A DNA stretch of 10,035 bases from Holosporales bacterium (GCA_031267545.1 JAIRYU010000002.1:1-10035); one strand, 5' to 3'; counted from the stretch's first letter, positions 1 through 6,883 are shown. Translations and numbers: made by a program. The notes: generated by a model not told the origin, from the sequence alone.

Positions 1-1090
1 TTATCAATGTTTCGGATATGATATCTTCGCTAATTGCCGCTACATCGGAACATCCTTCTCCTATCCGCTGAAGAAGAAACTCCAGAAAAGTGGACACATT
101 TTTTGCAAATAATCTTGAAGCGTCCGCAGCAATTAGGTTCAAAATATTATTGAACGCAATTACCATGACTCCATTTATCATCGCGGTTTCTCCGCGTACT
201 GCACATTCGCAGTTACCGCCAGATTTGGACGCAAGATCTATTATGACGGATCCGCGCTTCATAGATTCTACCATGTCTTTCTTTACTATGATGGGGGCTC
301 TTTTCCCAGGAATTTGCGCCGTTGTAATTACGATATCATGCCTCGGAAATACAGCTCGTAGTTTTTCTTCTTGGGCAAGCTTGTACGCATTGCTCATTTC
401 GGTTGCATACACTCCGTCAGCCGCCTCCTGAGAATCCACCTCAACAAACTTAGCCCCCAGGCTCTCTACCTGCTCCTTGGCCGCCGCCCTTACGTCGAAT
501 GCGCTAACAATTGCTCCTAATCTCCTTGAGGTCGCTATGGCTTGTAGTCCTGCAACGCCGGCTCCGATTACTAAGACGCGCGCCGCTGGCGCTGTTCCAG
601 CAGACGTTATCAACAATGGAAATCCTCTATTAAAATAGTGAGCCGCTTCAATAACGGCCTTGTATCCGGCAAGGCAAGCCTGCGATGATAAAACGTCCAT
701 ATACTGAGCTCGCGTCGTTCTTGGTATAAATTCTAGGGCAAATGCCGTAATTGCCTTTTCTAAAAATATCTTTATATTGCGTTGGCGATTAAACGGCTCT
801 TGTATGGATATAACCATAGCTCCGCTCGCTATTCGATCAATGGTGTCTTCTGCGAGGGGATTTACAGAAACTATGATATTCGCCTTTGTTATTTCGTCGC
901 CAACCGCTATTTCCGCTCCAGCAGACGTATAGTCAACGTTAGAAAATCCCGCCAAATCTCCAGCCCCAGACTCAACTATAACGCTGTGTCCGGCCGCCAC
1001 ATACTTCGCAACTACGTCCGGAGTCATCGCCACCCTGTTGTCTTCACTCTCCTTAACTACGAATATAATCAAAATCGTCACAACCCACAT
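1..1090 (-). CDS. pntAA: NAD(P) transhydrogenase alpha-1 subunit (PntAA), C-terminal end cut by window edge
   Basis: Proton-translocating transhydrogenase moves hydride from NADH to NADP+ using the proton gradient; this soluble domain I binds NAD(H). About 363 residues are visible and the frame is still open at base 1; the alphaproteobacterial alpha-1 subunit is about 380 residues, so only the last few are missing. Visible landmarks are KESEDNRVAMTP near the N-terminus, TRAQYMDVLSSQA, the Rossmann stretch VLVIGAGVAGLQ followed by FDVR, EQVESLGAKF, SVIIDLASKSGGNCE and AADASRLFAKN, all matching PntAA in order. I placed the start at the ATG of MWVVTILIIFVVKES because family proteins begin a few residues before the KE(R/S) motif. 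The frame is open back to a TGA near 1258, so starts at 1117, 1228 or 1234 are possible; none has a good Shine-Dalgarno. The membrane subunits pntAB and pntB are probably just beyond the left edge (inference). It is transcribed away from the transporter gene. Alanine dehydrogenase is the related alternative but fits the motifs less well. Confidence 0.93.
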   Translation of the reverse strand, partial: MWVVTILIIFVVKESEDNRVAMTPDVVAKYVAAGHSVIVESGAGDLAGFSNVDYTSAGAEIAVGDEITKANIIVSVNPLAEDTIDRIASGAMVISIQEPFNRQRNIKIFLEKAITAFALEFIPRTTRAQYMDVLSSQACLAGYKAVIEAAHYFNRGFPLLITSAGTAPAARVLVIGAGVAGLQAIATSRRLGAIVSAFDVRAAAKEQVESLGAKFVEVDSQEAADGVYATEMSNAYKLAQEEKLRAVFPRHDIVITTAQIPGKRAPIIVKKDMVESMKRGSVIIDLASKSGGNCECAVRGETAMINGVMVIAFNNILNLIAADASRLFAKNVSTFLEFLLQRIGEGCSDVAAISEDIISETLI

Positions 1091-1109
1091 AAATCGAAGC
1101 AGTGAGGAT

Positions 1110-1123
1110 TGTAACATGTAACA
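1110..1123. repeat. Tandem 7-bp direct repeat upstream of pntAA
   Basis: TGTAACA occurs twice with no spacer, ending 20 bp upstream of the preferred pntAA start. With the preceding bases it also forms an imperfect palindrome around ACATGT. The position would suit an operator or leader element, but two short copies can arise by chance. Confidence 0.3.
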
Positions 1124-1238
1124 ACCGGTTTCTTCAATAAGACCCCATTTCGAAACATTTGAAATTTGAGAAGTTGCCGAGTTACCGGAAGAGCGTAATT
1201 GATTGGTAACAACATTGCTTACAACCATGATCATAGTC

Positions 1239-1247
1239 TGTGGAAAC
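1239..1247 (-). promoter_or_regulatory. Near-match DnaA box (GTTTCCACA on minus strand)
   Basis: This fits the relaxed consensus TTWTNCACA at 8 of 9 positions (first base differs). It lies about 60 bp from the perfect box in opposite orientation, just upstream of the farthest possible pntAA start codons. One-mismatch sites occur by chance, so it counts only as part of the cluster. Confidence 0.35.
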
Positions 1248-1305
1248 TGAGTTCATAACCACGTTAATTACTATCAAATTCGCATAACTACATAACTTTC
1301 AATCG

Positions 1306-1314
1306 TTATCCACA
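1306..1314 (+). promoter_or_regulatory. Perfect DnaA box TTATCCACA
   Basis: The nine bases match the high-affinity DnaA box exactly. A given 9-mer is expected well under once in 10 kb counting both strands, and this one lies in the longest non-coding gap, which adds weight. It could serve initiation or transcriptional control by DnaA. Confidence 0.6.
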
Positions 1315-1392
1315 TACTGTTCAACATATAGGACGGAAATCACATTCACGAAAATTGCTTGATTTGTCGGCATTAGCAAACCAGATCGCTAC

Positions 1393-1401
1393 TTATCAAC
1401 A
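1393..1401 (+). promoter_or_regulatory. Near-match DnaA box TTATCAACA
   Basis: It differs from TTATCCACA at one position (sixth base A instead of C) and has the same orientation as the perfect box, about 80 bp away. The same 9-mer also occurs inside pntAA near 608-616, so alone it is weak evidence. Confidence 0.3.
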
Positions 1402-1422
1402 TGATTCACGCTACCAACTACC

Positions 1423-1450
1423 ACTAAAATTTTATAACTATAATTTTAGT
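1423..1450. repeat. AT-rich 9-bp perfect inverted repeat
   Basis: The arms ACTAAAATT (1423-1431) and AATTTTAGT (1442-1450) are exact reverse complements around a 10-base A+T-rich loop. There is no GC-rich stem and no T tract, so it is a poor intrinsic terminator. It is better read as an operator-like palindrome or part of an easily melted segment next to the DnaA boxes. A TATAAT hexamer lies within it at 1439-1444, without a matching -35. Confidence 0.45.
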
Positions 1451-1550
1451 ATTTAATGTATCGAAGAATCAGGGTGAAATCTCATGTTTTAGAACTATGA
1501 CGCATAGAGACAATGCCGCAGTACCGTTGATTCCGAGCTGAGGATAGATC

Positions 1551-1579
1551 TTGATGAAGGTTTCCTTGTAAGGTACGAT
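1551..1579 (+). promoter_or_regulatory. Possible sigma-70 promoter for the transporter operon
   Basis: A -35 like TTGATG and a -10 like TACGAT are separated by 17 bp, each matching consensus at 4 of 6. Transcription would start near 1586, giving a leader of about 30 nt before the transporter ATG. The match is modest, and no better one was found between the DnaA boxes and the gene. Confidence 0.3.
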
Positions 1580-1615
1580 GTACACTGCCCTGGATCCGTA
1601 ATGGGACACGATTGA

Positions 1616-2878
1616 ATGTTGAGATCTCTATTTGGATATGCATTGATACTTGCTTGCTCGTCTATATTTGGAAGGGGAAGTGATTGGCGAGACAAGAATT
1701 CATGGAGGCCGGCTGCATACGGGATCCTGTTCCAGGTAGTTCTCATTTCTGTCCTAATGAATTTCCCGATTTGTATCTCTGGGATTGAGCGCGTTGCAAG
1801 CGGAATCATGAAACTCAAGGACGCTACTGTCGAAGGAACGAAATTCGTGTTTGGGTACCTAGGCGGGGACGAGCTACCTTTCGACGTTCTAGACGGTCGC
1901 TCGCCATTTGTCTTCGCGTTACAGGCGCTACCAACAGTTATTCTCGTGGGCGCACTATCTGCGATTCTAACATACCTCAAGATACTTCCGGTTATTGCAA
2001 AGGTGATAGGACGCGCGTTTAAAGCCGTGTTCAACGTTGATGAGGCCGTTGGAATCGTAACCGCTGCCAAGATATTTGTTGGTCAAATAGAAGCTCCGCT
2101 TTTGGTTAAGCACAAATTGGCGTCATTTAGGGAAAAGGATATTTTCATAATTTTAGCTCTTGCGTTTGCAACTACGTCCGCATCTGTAATGCCGATATAC
2201 GCAGGAGCCTTGGAGGGGGTGTGTCACGGAGCTATGAAGCACATCCTGACGTCGAGCGTAGTATCTGTAATTTCAGTCCATATCGTGTGCTCGCTAATGA
2301 TGCGTGGCGGAAGCACGGGTAATGGCGGCTTGGTTTCGGATCATGAGCATGACGCGCCATACTCAAGCTTCATGGGAGCCATGTCGAAGGGCCTGTCGGA
2401 CGGAGCGTTTGTATGGTGGTGCATCGTAGGGTCATTAATAGGAACGGTTGCCTTGATCGCATTTACCAACTATTTACTAGCGTTATTCCCAGACGTGGGC
2501 GGTCAATCAATTACGCTTCAAAGAATTTTCGGGGTATGCATGTACCCGTTCGCTTGGTTGTTAGATGTCTCGTCTCGTGATACTATGTCCGTATCGCAGA
2601 TACTTGGCGCAAAAACCGCCGTTAACGAGCTTGTGGCATTTTTTGATCTAGCAAAGTCTGGCGTCGAGCCCAAAAGTATCGTCAAGACAATCTATGCGAT
2701 CAATAACTTTGGGAACTTCGCCTGCATAGGGATTACGGTAGGCGGCATATCTGCCATCGCGCCTTCTCAGAAGTGTATATCGTCGTTGGCGTGGAAGGCG
2801 TTTTTTGCCGGGTTGTTAGCGACTGGATTAACGGCGATGATCATGAGTGCGTTTTTGGATTTCTTGGAGATTGTATGA
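1616..2878 (+). CDS. Concentrative nucleoside transporter, CNT (NupC) family
   Basis: A 420-residue inner-membrane protein of usual CNT length with many hydrophobic segments. CNT proteins import nucleosides by H+ or Na+ symport. Family marks: GRSPFVFALQALP (res 94-106), IFVGQIEAPLLV (153-164; family FVGQTEAPL), AKTAVNELVAF (332-342; family NEFVAY) and NNFGNFACIGITVGGISAIAP (363-383; family GFANFSSI...GG...AP). Of residues that contact nucleoside in the Vibrio cholerae CNT structure, Gln157, Glu159, Glu338 and Asn367 are kept. The Thr after Gln is Ile158 and the ribose-contacting Ser is Cys370, so substrate choice may differ. The start is firm: the codon before ATG is TGA in frame. No strong Shine-Dalgarno is seen. 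The last codons overlap the next gene as ATGA, implying one operon. Nucleoside uptake is the family role; the exact substrate is unknown. Confidence 0.9.
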   Translation: MLRSLFGYALILACSSIFGRGSDWRDKNSWRPAAYGILFQVVLISVLMNFPICISGIERVASGIMKLKDATVEGTKFVFGYLGGDELPFDVLDGRSPFVFALQALPTVILVGALSAILTYLKILPVIAKVIGRAFKAVFNVDEAVGIVTAAKIFVGQIEAPLLVKHKLASFREKDIFIILALAFATTSASVMPIYAGALEGVCHGAMKHILTSSVVSVISVHIVCSLMMRGGSTGNGGLVSDHEHDAPYSSFMGAMSKGLSDGAFVWWCIVGSLIGTVALIAFTNYLLALFPDVGGQSITLQRIFGVCMYPFAWLLDVSSRDTMSVSQILGAKTAVNELVAFFDLAKSGVEPKSIVKTIYAINNFGNFACIGITVGGISAIAPSQKCISSLAWKAFFAGLLATGLTAMIMSAFLDFLEIV

Positions 2879-4821
2879 AATTTGACGAACAATACCTAAG
2901 GCGCGATGACGCATGGCGCGACGAGGAAGTTTATAAGGATATATACGATTTTTCAATCAATGACATTGAGGGATACTGGCGAGCTCAGATATCAAGATTG
3001 TCATGGATACGTTCCCCGGAAATCGTTATGCAAAAGGGCCCTCGCGGCGCAACCAAGTGGTTTCCAGACGGAAAGCTTAACGCATGTTACAACTGCGTAG
3101 ATCGACATACTGCCGTTAGTCCTCATAAGACGGCGATCATATGGCAGGGAGAAAATCTAGACGAATTCGAGTGCATCTCATTTAAGAAACTGAAGGAGGA
3201 GGTTTGTAGATTTGCAAACACTCTGACGGCATTAGAGCTAACGCAGGACGACTGTGTGACGATGTACATGCCGATGGTTCCTGAAGGGGTGTATGCGTGT
3301 TTAGCGTGCGCCAGACTTGGCATTCCATACTCCGCAGTTTTTGCGGGCTTTTCTCCAAATGCTGTCGCGCTAAGGATGGATGATTGCAATTCGAATTTTA
3401 TAATTTCGTGCGATGCTAGCAGACGCGGCGGCAAACTTTTTCAATTAAAGAAAAATGTCGACGCTGCCAGAAAAATTTGTAACCGCAAGATTAGGGCGCT
3501 CATAGTTAGACGACAAGGTATGGATATTGACTGGTGTGATGAGCTTGATATTGATTATGGTGTTGTGTCTAAAGGACAACCAGTAGATAGCGCAGTCCAT
3601 GAAATTGATTCAACTGCCAATTCGTTCATTTTGTACACCTCTGGCTCCGTAGGAAAGCCAAAGGGGGTTACGATGAGTACTGGCGGATTCCTGCTGTTCT
3701 CTATGATAACAGGTCGCTATTTTTTCAATCTGTTTGAGAATGAAGTATTCTGGTGTTCCGGCGATATCGGATGGATGGGGGGGCATGCGTACTCTCTGTA
3801 CTCGTCTTTGTGTAACGGAACTACGTCCGTGTTCTTTGAGGGGATCCCAACATACCCAAGAAATTCGATCTTTTGGGAAATCGTAGATATGCATAAGGTA
3901 ACTACCTTCAATACGGCTCCGACCGTTTTGAGGGCAATGATGCAGCGTTCAGACGAGTGTCTATCGACCAGCTCGAGGAGTTCTCTAAAGTACCTAGGGG
4001 TGTTTGGAGAAGTATTGAATCAGGAAGCATGGTTGTGGTACTTCAACGAAGTTGGCGGTGGAAGATGTCCAATCGTAAATATGTGGGGACAAACAGAGCT
4101 TGGCGGTGTTCCAACAGCCCCGCTCAGCAACCTTTCAGAAATGAAATCATACGGACATATCGGACGGCAGTTCTTTGGATGTAAGCTAATTCTGAAGAAC
4201 GAAAACGATGTGACGATTACGACACCGGAGACCAGAGGGGCAATGTTTATAGAGCGCTCGCTCCCAGGAATGCTAACTGGAATTTTCGGTGATAAGGACG
4301 CTATGGAACGTACGTATTACTCGGCTTCAAGTGAAGATATCTACTTCACTGGCGATGAGGCGTATTTCGATTTTGACGGTAATTGCTGGATCACGGGCCG
4401 CGCTGATGACGTATTGAATGTGTCCGGACATAGAATTAGCCCGATAGAAATTGAGGAGGTGATCGCTAAGTCAGATATAGTTGCCGAGGCGTCAGTTGTT
4501 GGATTTCCGCATCCGGTGAAGGGAGAAGGAATATTTGCCTTTGTCGTGTTGAAGAAAGGTCTTACTGACGAGCAACGTCTTTCGGCGGAGAAACTAATAT
4601 CTGATATGGTTAGAGAGACGATAAGTCCGATTACAAAACCCGATACGATAGCAATAGTTGATGATTTGCCGAAAACTAGGTCCGGGAAAATTATGCGAAG
4701 GATCTTAAGAAAGATCGCCGCAAACATTGGGGATTTTGAAGATCTTACTACGATATCAAATCCGGAATGCATCGAGGCGATTGTTGCAAACGTGAAGAAG
4801 ATTGATATTGCGGTTGGGTGA
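2875..4821 (+). CDS. Acetyl-CoA synthetase-like acyl-CoA synthetase with altered acyl pocket
   Basis: AMP-forming acyl-CoA synthetase (ANL superfamily), 648 residues as in Acs. It makes acyl-AMP from a carboxylic acid and ATP, then acyl-CoA. Order: Acs N-terminal domain (IEGYW 31-35), ATP loop SGSVGKPKG (256-264; usual SGSTGKPKG), GDIGWMGGHAY (296-306), TAPT (347-350), GQTELGG (405-411), YFTGDEA (490-496), DDVLNVSGHR (511-520) and KTRSGKIMRRIL (600-611) with catalytic Lys605. By alignment from memory to Salmonella Acs, the acyl-pocket residues V310, T311, V386 and W414 are here Met301, Gly302, Phe377 and Gly405. The Trp normally closes the pocket to acids longer than propionate, so a larger acid than acetate is inferred. 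The start is the ATG overlapping the transporter stop (ATGA), with GGAG five bases before it. It is clearly Acs-like by the A8/A10 motifs, but calling it acs would overstate the substrate. Confidence 0.88.
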   Translation: MKFDEQYLRRDDAWRDEEVYKDIYDFSINDIEGYWRAQISRLSWIRSPEIVMQKGPRGATKWFPDGKLNACYNCVDRHTAVSPHKTAIIWQGENLDEFECISFKKLKEEVCRFANTLTALELTQDDCVTMYMPMVPEGVYACLACARLGIPYSAVFAGFSPNAVALRMDDCNSNFIISCDASRRGGKLFQLKKNVDAARKICNRKIRALIVRRQGMDIDWCDELDIDYGVVSKGQPVDSAVHEIDSTANSFILYTSGSVGKPKGVTMSTGGFLLFSMITGRYFFNLFENEVFWCSGDIGWMGGHAYSLYSSLCNGTTSVFFEGIPTYPRNSIFWEIVDMHKVTTFNTAPTVLRAMMQRSDECLSTSSRSSLKYLGVFGEVLNQEAWLWYFNEVGGGRCPIVNMWGQTELGGVPTAPLSNLSEMKSYGHIGRQFFGCKLILKNENDVTITTPETRGAMFIERSLPGMLTGIFGDKDAMERTYYSASSEDIYFTGDEAYFDFDGNCWITGRADDVLNVSGHRISPIEIEEVIAKSDIVAEASVVGFPHPVKGEGIFAFVVLKKGLTDEQRLSAEKLISDMVRETISPITKPDTIAIVDDLPKTRSGKIMRRILRKIAANIGDFEDLTTISNPECIEAIVANVKKIDIAVG

Positions 4822-4859
4822 TGTCCAATAACGATTTTGGATGAGGCTGGCTATCTCGG

Positions 4860-4868
4860 TGATATAAT
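4860..4868 (+). promoter_or_regulatory. Extended -10 promoter upstream of murC
   Basis: TGATATAAT is a perfect TGn-TATAAT extended -10 in the 80-bp gap between the synthetase and murC. The nearest -35-like hexamer (TTGGAT) is 20 bp upstream, too far to help, but extended -10 promoters need little -35. Predicted transcription start is near 4875, leaving about 27 nt before the murC ATG, with AGGA at 4887-4890. murC can therefore be transcribed independently of the upstream pair. Confidence 0.45.
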
Positions 4869-4901
4869 TTACCGTGATCTGGTATCAGGAAATAATTAAG
4901 A

Positions 4902-6317
4902 ATGTTTTCCATGTGTGCGAGCGACCGCAAGGTTATACACTTTGTCGGAATTGGAGGGATCGGAATGAGTGGCCTCGCTGAGATCTTGCAATCTCTTGGA
5001 TATATTATTCAAGGGAGCGACAGGTCGTTTTCTCAAAATGTTGATCGATTGGAGAAGCTTGGAATAACGGCGTTTATCGGACACAATAGCGATAACATAA
5101 AAAATGCCGACGTTATCGTATTTTCCTCTGCGATTAGCCAGGATAATCCGGAATTACTACAAGCAAGAAAATTACGAATTCCGTGTCTTTCGAGAGCTGA
5201 AATGCTGTCTCAAATTGTGAGATTTAAGAAATCGGTTGTGATTGCCGGATCGCATGGAAAGACTACTGTAACGTCAATTTGCGCAACGGTTATGGAGATG
5301 GCCGCTTTGTCTCCAACGATCGTGAACGGCGGGGTTATCAACGCATATAATACTAACGCAAAACTCGGAACTGGAGACTGGGCAGCAATAGAATCCGATG
5401 AATCCGATGGTAGTTTTACAAAGTTTTTCCCGACGATTGGAATAGTGACCAACATAGATAGAGAACATATCATACATTACGGATCGTTTGAGTCTCTGAA
5501 GATCGCCTTTAAAACGTTCATAGATAACCTCCCATTCTACGGGGCTGGAATAATGTGCATTGATGACAAAGAGGTTTTAGATGTTGCAACAAGTATTACC
5601 GACAGAAGGGTAGTGACGTATGGTATCGACAATTCTGACGCTATGATCAGGGCGACAAACATTCGCAAGAATAGCTGCGGATCAGTATTTGACGTAGAAT
5701 ATGACGGCGTCGCGATTAAGGATGTAAACCTGTCGTTGCTCGGAACACACAATATACTAAATTCGCTGGCTGCAATCGGTATGGCTATTGAGCTTCAAAT
5801 TGATATCGATATTGTCAAAGCAGCTCTTGCATCATTTACTGGAGTAAATAGGAGATTCACGTTTGTTGGAACAATTGCGGGCGCATGCGTAATAGATGAC
5901 TACGCTCATCACCCGACAGAAATCAAAGCGCTCTTAAGATCAGCGCGTCAGAAAACAGACGGCAGGGTAATAATTATATGCCAACCGCACAGGTCTACGA
6001 GACTCAATTCGTTGTTTTCAGAGTTTTGTAATTGCTTTGACGAAGCTGACGATATTATAGTAACTCCAATATATCAACCAATCTATGGCGCATCAGAGCC
6101 AGAATCATATACGTTAACTTCTTACGACATGTTTACGGCTCTTAAAAAGGCTGGTAAGGCTGTGACGTTTGTGCGCGACAAGGAAGAGCTGGAGTCATTA
6201 CTGAGGGGGATGATCGTGTCGAACGAACTCTCCGACAGAGACATAGCGCTGTTCTCTGGAGCCGGAGATATCTCTAGTTGGGCTTATGAAATTGTTTCCA
6301 AAATCGGAGCGCGTTAG
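4902..6317 (+). CDS. murC: UDP-N-acetylmuramate--L-alanine ligase (MurC)
   Basis: Cytoplasmic ligase that joins L-alanine to UDP-MurNAc using ATP, the first peptide step of peptidoglycan precursor synthesis. At 471 residues it has standard length. Motifs in order: N-terminal nucleotide-binding HFVGIGGIGMSGLAE (res 13-27), ATP P-loop AGSHGKTT (115-122), ESDESDGSF (164-172), TNIDREHIIHYG (183-194), HNILNSLAA (283-291), NRRF (316-319), the MurC signature DDYAHHPTEI (332-341), QPHRSTRL (361-368; usually an aromatic residue where Ser365 sits) and SGAGDI (452-457). The ATG at 4902 has AGGA 11 bases upstream; a second in-frame ATG at 4911 is possible but farther from it. Unlike usual dcw clusters, no other mur or fts gene adjoins it. 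It implies the organism still makes peptidoglycan or its precursors. Confidence 0.97.
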   Translation: MFSMCASDRKVIHFVGIGGIGMSGLAEILQSLGYIIQGSDRSFSQNVDRLEKLGITAFIGHNSDNIKNADVIVFSSAISQDNPELLQARKLRIPCLSRAEMLSQIVRFKKSVVIAGSHGKTTVTSICATVMEMAALSPTIVNGGVINAYNTNAKLGTGDWAAIESDESDGSFTKFFPTIGIVTNIDREHIIHYGSFESLKIAFKTFIDNLPFYGAGIMCIDDKEVLDVATSITDRRVVTYGIDNSDAMIRATNIRKNSCGSVFDVEYDGVAIKDVNLSLLGTHNILNSLAAIGMAIELQIDIDIVKAALASFTGVNRRFTFVGTIAGACVIDDYAHHPTEIKALLRSARQKTDGRVIIICQPHRSTRLNSLFSEFCNCFDEADDIIVTPIYQPIYGASEPESYTLTSYDMFTALKKAGKAVTFVRDKEELESLLRGMIVSNELSDRDIALFSGAGDISSWAYEIVSKIGAR

Positions 6318-6604
6318 TGAGTAAGCTGACCATAGCCCTGGGAATATTGGCATGCAGCGTTTTGTTCTTTTTGTCTGGGGCGCTTACCGGATATTCAATA
6401 CGCGACGCAGCGCAGGAGAAATCCAAATCTGAACCAAAAAAGAAACCGAAGCGCATACAAACCTCCAGTAATCCGATTATCGGCCAGATTTCTCAGCGAG
6501 TCCGCGATATAGCCGGAACGGAAAAGTTACGTAGACCGTCAAATCCGGCAATCGAACAAGCCGCTAGATCATACTCCAACGCTCCTTCGCCAGAGGCTGA
6601 TTAA
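6317..6604 (+). CDS. Small single-pass membrane protein of unknown function
   Basis: A 95-residue protein starting at GTG that shares its first base with the murC stop (TAGTG), with GGAG seven bases upstream, so it is probably translated by coupling to murC. Residues about 4-28 (LTIALGILACSVLFFLSGALTG and on) form one hydrophobic helix; it could be an uncleaved anchor. The rest is soluble: a very basic stretch (about 34-46, KSKSEPKKKPKRI), then a polar tail rich in Ser, Pro, Asn and Ala ending in EAD. By the positive-inside rule the basic stretch suggests a cytoplasmic tail, although a secreted tail cannot be excluded. I do not recognise a family. Position suggests, but does not show, a role at the envelope. 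Its end faces rpmA with 15 bp between stop codons. Confidence 0.65.
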   Translation: MSKLTIALGILACSVLFFLSGALTGYSIRDAAQEKSKSEPKKKPKRIQTSSNPIIGQISQRVRDIAGTEKLRRPSNPAIEQAARSYSNAPSPEAD

Positions 6605-6619
6605 CGACTAACCATTGCG

Positions 6620-6883
6620 CTATGCTAACCCGGCCTGCGCTACTCCAACAAATGTCTTATTGCCGCGGCCTCGCTTAAAAAACACAGTTCCATTGACTAG
6701 GGAGTATATTGTATGATCACGACCGAGCCCCACATTGTCGCAGACCCCATACTTAGTCCCGCGCTGCCTAACTATTATTGTTCCAGCTAAAACGGCCTGC
6801 CCTCCGTATCTCTTAACGCCAAGCCGCCGCCCTATAGAATCTCTTCCGTTACGCGAACTACCGCCGGCTTTTTTAGTCGCCAT
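6620..6883 (-). CDS. rpmA: 50S ribosomal protein L27
   Basis: L27 of 87 residues, the usual length. Its N-terminal tail reaches toward the peptidyl-transferase centre and helps position the tRNA acceptor end. The N-terminus MATKKAGGSSRNGRDS is near-identical to the bacterial consensus and has no Firmicute-type cleaved leader. It continues GRRLGVKRYGGQAV, GTIIVRQRGTK and VGLGRDHTIYSL. It follows rplU in the usual order. In many bacteria obgE comes next; here the following genes are convergent instead, so obgE is elsewhere or lost. No hairpin terminator is visible after the stop. Confidence 0.98.
   Translation of the reverse strand: MATKKAGGSSRNGRDSIGRRLGVKRYGGQAVLAGTIIVRQRGTKYGVCDNVGLGRDHTIYSLVNGTVFFKRGRGNKTFVGVAQAGLA

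Larger units (their letters stand above)
1091..1615. other. Non-coding divergent region with DnaA boxes; candidate origin or control region
   Basis: This 525-bp gap separates the diverging pntAA and transporter genes and holds no convincing protein or RNA gene. Minus-strand codons upstream of pntAA remain open to about 1258, but the residues do not resemble the family. By eye, 1240-1460 is richer in A+T than the flanking genes. It contains one perfect and two near-perfect DnaA boxes, a 9-bp inverted repeat (1423-1450), a tandem 7-bp repeat (1110-1123) and a possible sigma-70 promoter pointing at the transporter. I looked for CtrA sites (TTAA-N7-TTAA) and found none intact. Three GANTC sites lie between 1400 and 1535, which is not clearly more than chance. 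Confidence 0.5.

Noticed and set aside
90..431. Plus-strand open frame opposite pntAA.
   Set aside because: The minus strand encodes unmistakable PntAA motifs over the same bases.
1423..1450. Inverted repeat read as an intrinsic terminator.
   Set aside because: The stem is nearly all A+T, no gene on either strand ends into it, and no T run follows.
1495..2070. Minus-strand open frame of 191 codons across the start of the transporter.
   Set aside because: It lies antisense to conserved CNT sequence, is rich in Ser/Thr/Arg as expected of a shadow frame, and shows no recognisable domain.
4341..4772. Minus-strand open frame of 143 codons inside the synthetase.
   Set aside because: It is antisense to the highly conserved C-terminal Acs motifs, with no domain or ribosome site of its own.
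4821..4844. A 7-codon frame (MSNNDFG) whose ATG overlaps the synthetase stop.
   Set aside because: Too short, with no supporting ribosome site; ATG overlapping TGA is common by chance.
4822..4895. The synthetase frame continues open past its TGA for about 24 codons to TAA, which might suggest stop readthrough or UGA as Trp.
   Set aside because: The protein already has full Acs length, the added residues resemble nothing in the family, TGG is used freely for Trp, and TGA ends the transporter, Der and the kinase at sensible places.
5394..5411. Tandem 9-bp repeat (GAATCCGAT twice) in murC.
   Set aside because: It encodes the conserved E-S-D-E-S-D stretch of MurC and is explained by the protein sequence.
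6605..6619. Possible bidirectional terminator between the convergent small gene and rpmA.
   Set aside because: No stem or T tract could be found in or beside the 15-bp gap.
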